From: Mortierella sp. BCC40632
Lineage: Eukaryota; Mortierellomycota; Mortierellomycetes; Mortierellales; Mortierellaceae
Direction of reading: 5' to 3'
Assembly (NCBI GenBank): GCA_011634665.1
Contig: WAEK01000010.1
Location: forward strand, 1,976,501-2,040,500
Length of the DNA stretch: 64,000 nucleotides
Below the pieces are notes generated by a model. The model did not search any database and was not told where the DNA came from. It saw nothing but the letters and a program-made list of their open reading frames with translations. Shown one piece after another: positions 63,487 to 64,000 of the stretch; the first letter of the stretch is position 1; each line of letters begins with the position of its first letter. The position numbers were made by a program, and so were the translations under genes.

Positions 63487-64000
63487 ATGACTGCTCCCGC
63501 TACTCTCCACAACCCTACTCCACTGATGCACTCGACTGAACTCAGTCGTAGAACCCAGACGTAGGTGTACCTCGATGGGCTTTGCCCAGTCCTGTCCAGG
63601 ACAATATTTCGACTTGAAAAAAAAAAAAAGTATCCATAGCTTCTTAACCTGGCTCCATCTACCAACGACAGCTTACCGATTTACCACTTACACTCTCCAC
63701 TCCAAATTGGGATCATGCACTTTTGAAATGAATTAGCAATATCTGGCTAAAGCTCGAGTTCCTCCAACCCAGTGGATCATTCAAAATCCGTGGACTGGGT
63801 CATATCAGTCAAAAAGCCTATCAGAAACATGGAGCCAAAACGCATTTGGTGTGCTCTTCTGGTGGCAATGCAGGTCTTGCTGTCGCCTATGCTGCTCGCC
63901 AGTTGGAGATCAAAGCGACGATCGTTGTACCATTAACTTGCAACGAATTTATGAAGAGCAAGATTCAAACGGAGGGAGCAGTTGTCATTACCGAAGGAGA
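63487..64000 (+). CDS. PLP-dependent L-serine/L-threonine dehydratase (5' part, cut by window edge)
   Basis: Exon 1 63487..63560 and exon 2 63737..>64000 join in phase 2 across GTAGGT...ATTAG. After a short N-terminus (MTAPATLHNPTPLMHSTELS) comes the fold type II PLP core: KLEFLQPSGSFKIRG with the Schiff-base Lys, then SSGGNAGLAVAYAARQL, the phosphate-binding loop. Family role: deamination of serine to pyruvate or threonine to 2-oxobutyrate in the cytosol. The SGSFKIRG and SSGGNAG forms fit the serine dehydratase branch rather than biosynthetic threonine deaminase, but the C-terminus that would decide is beyond the window. Confidence 0.9.

Overview
The window reads as nuclear DNA of a filamentous early-diverging fungus, most likely Mortierellomycota or a close Mucoromycota relative. 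The reasons are intron-rich fungal genes (DED1, PEX11, mitochondrial uS11, IPK1, VPS9 and tetraspanin families), a UDP-glucose dehydrogenase, and pervasive CT/GA microsatellites and 15-34 nt A/T homopolymers around and inside genes. No bacterial, viral or organellar features were seen. The exon models were hand-spliced and checked for GT/GC-AG borders and reading phase; boundaries can be off by a base or two.

Layout. 1-2892 (-): a coiled-coil protein resembling the TRAK/HAP1 dynein-kinesin adaptors, running off the left edge and carrying one apparent frameshift. 5873-8589 (+): DED1-type DEAD-box RNA helicase. 10368-12829 (-): AAAP-family (AVT/SLC38-like) amino-acid transporter, with a possible small opposite-strand ORF inside its first intron. 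15682-17490 (+): PEX11. 20382-22661 (+): UDP-glucose 6-dehydrogenase. 27633-37233 (+): a 2541-residue VPS9-domain (Rab5-type GEF) protein with very long disordered flanks. 38090-39040 and 42022-44289 (+): two intronless multi-pass membrane proteins with no recognised family. 45616-46696 (-): mitochondrial ribosomal protein uS11m. 46.9-48.8 kb: a different-looking patch with an imperfect 246-bp tandem duplication and a decayed gene. 49293-53560 (-): a type II membrane protein joining a glycosyltransferase-like domain to an alginate-lyase-like domain. 56407-57452 (+): a weakly supported small two-exon gene. 58312-60077 (-): tetraspanin. 60970-63051 (-): inositol-pentakisphosphate 2-kinase. 63487-end (+): PLP-dependent serine/threonine dehydratase, cut by the right edge.

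There is no operon-like logic; this is an ordinary eukaryotic neighbourhood. Two themes link genes. One is uronic-acid polysaccharide chemistry: UDP-glucuronate from the dehydrogenase and a membrane GT/lyase fusion. The other is membrane traffic and organelles: the TRAK-like adaptor, VPS9 GEF, PEX11, tetraspanin and vacuolar-type transporter.

The items most worth a second look are the TRAK-like adaptor in a fungus, the GT/alginate-lyase fusion, three GC-AG introns among about 33 modelled introns, the strand-biased pyrimidine tracts before start codons, and the 42-44 kb orphan membrane protein.
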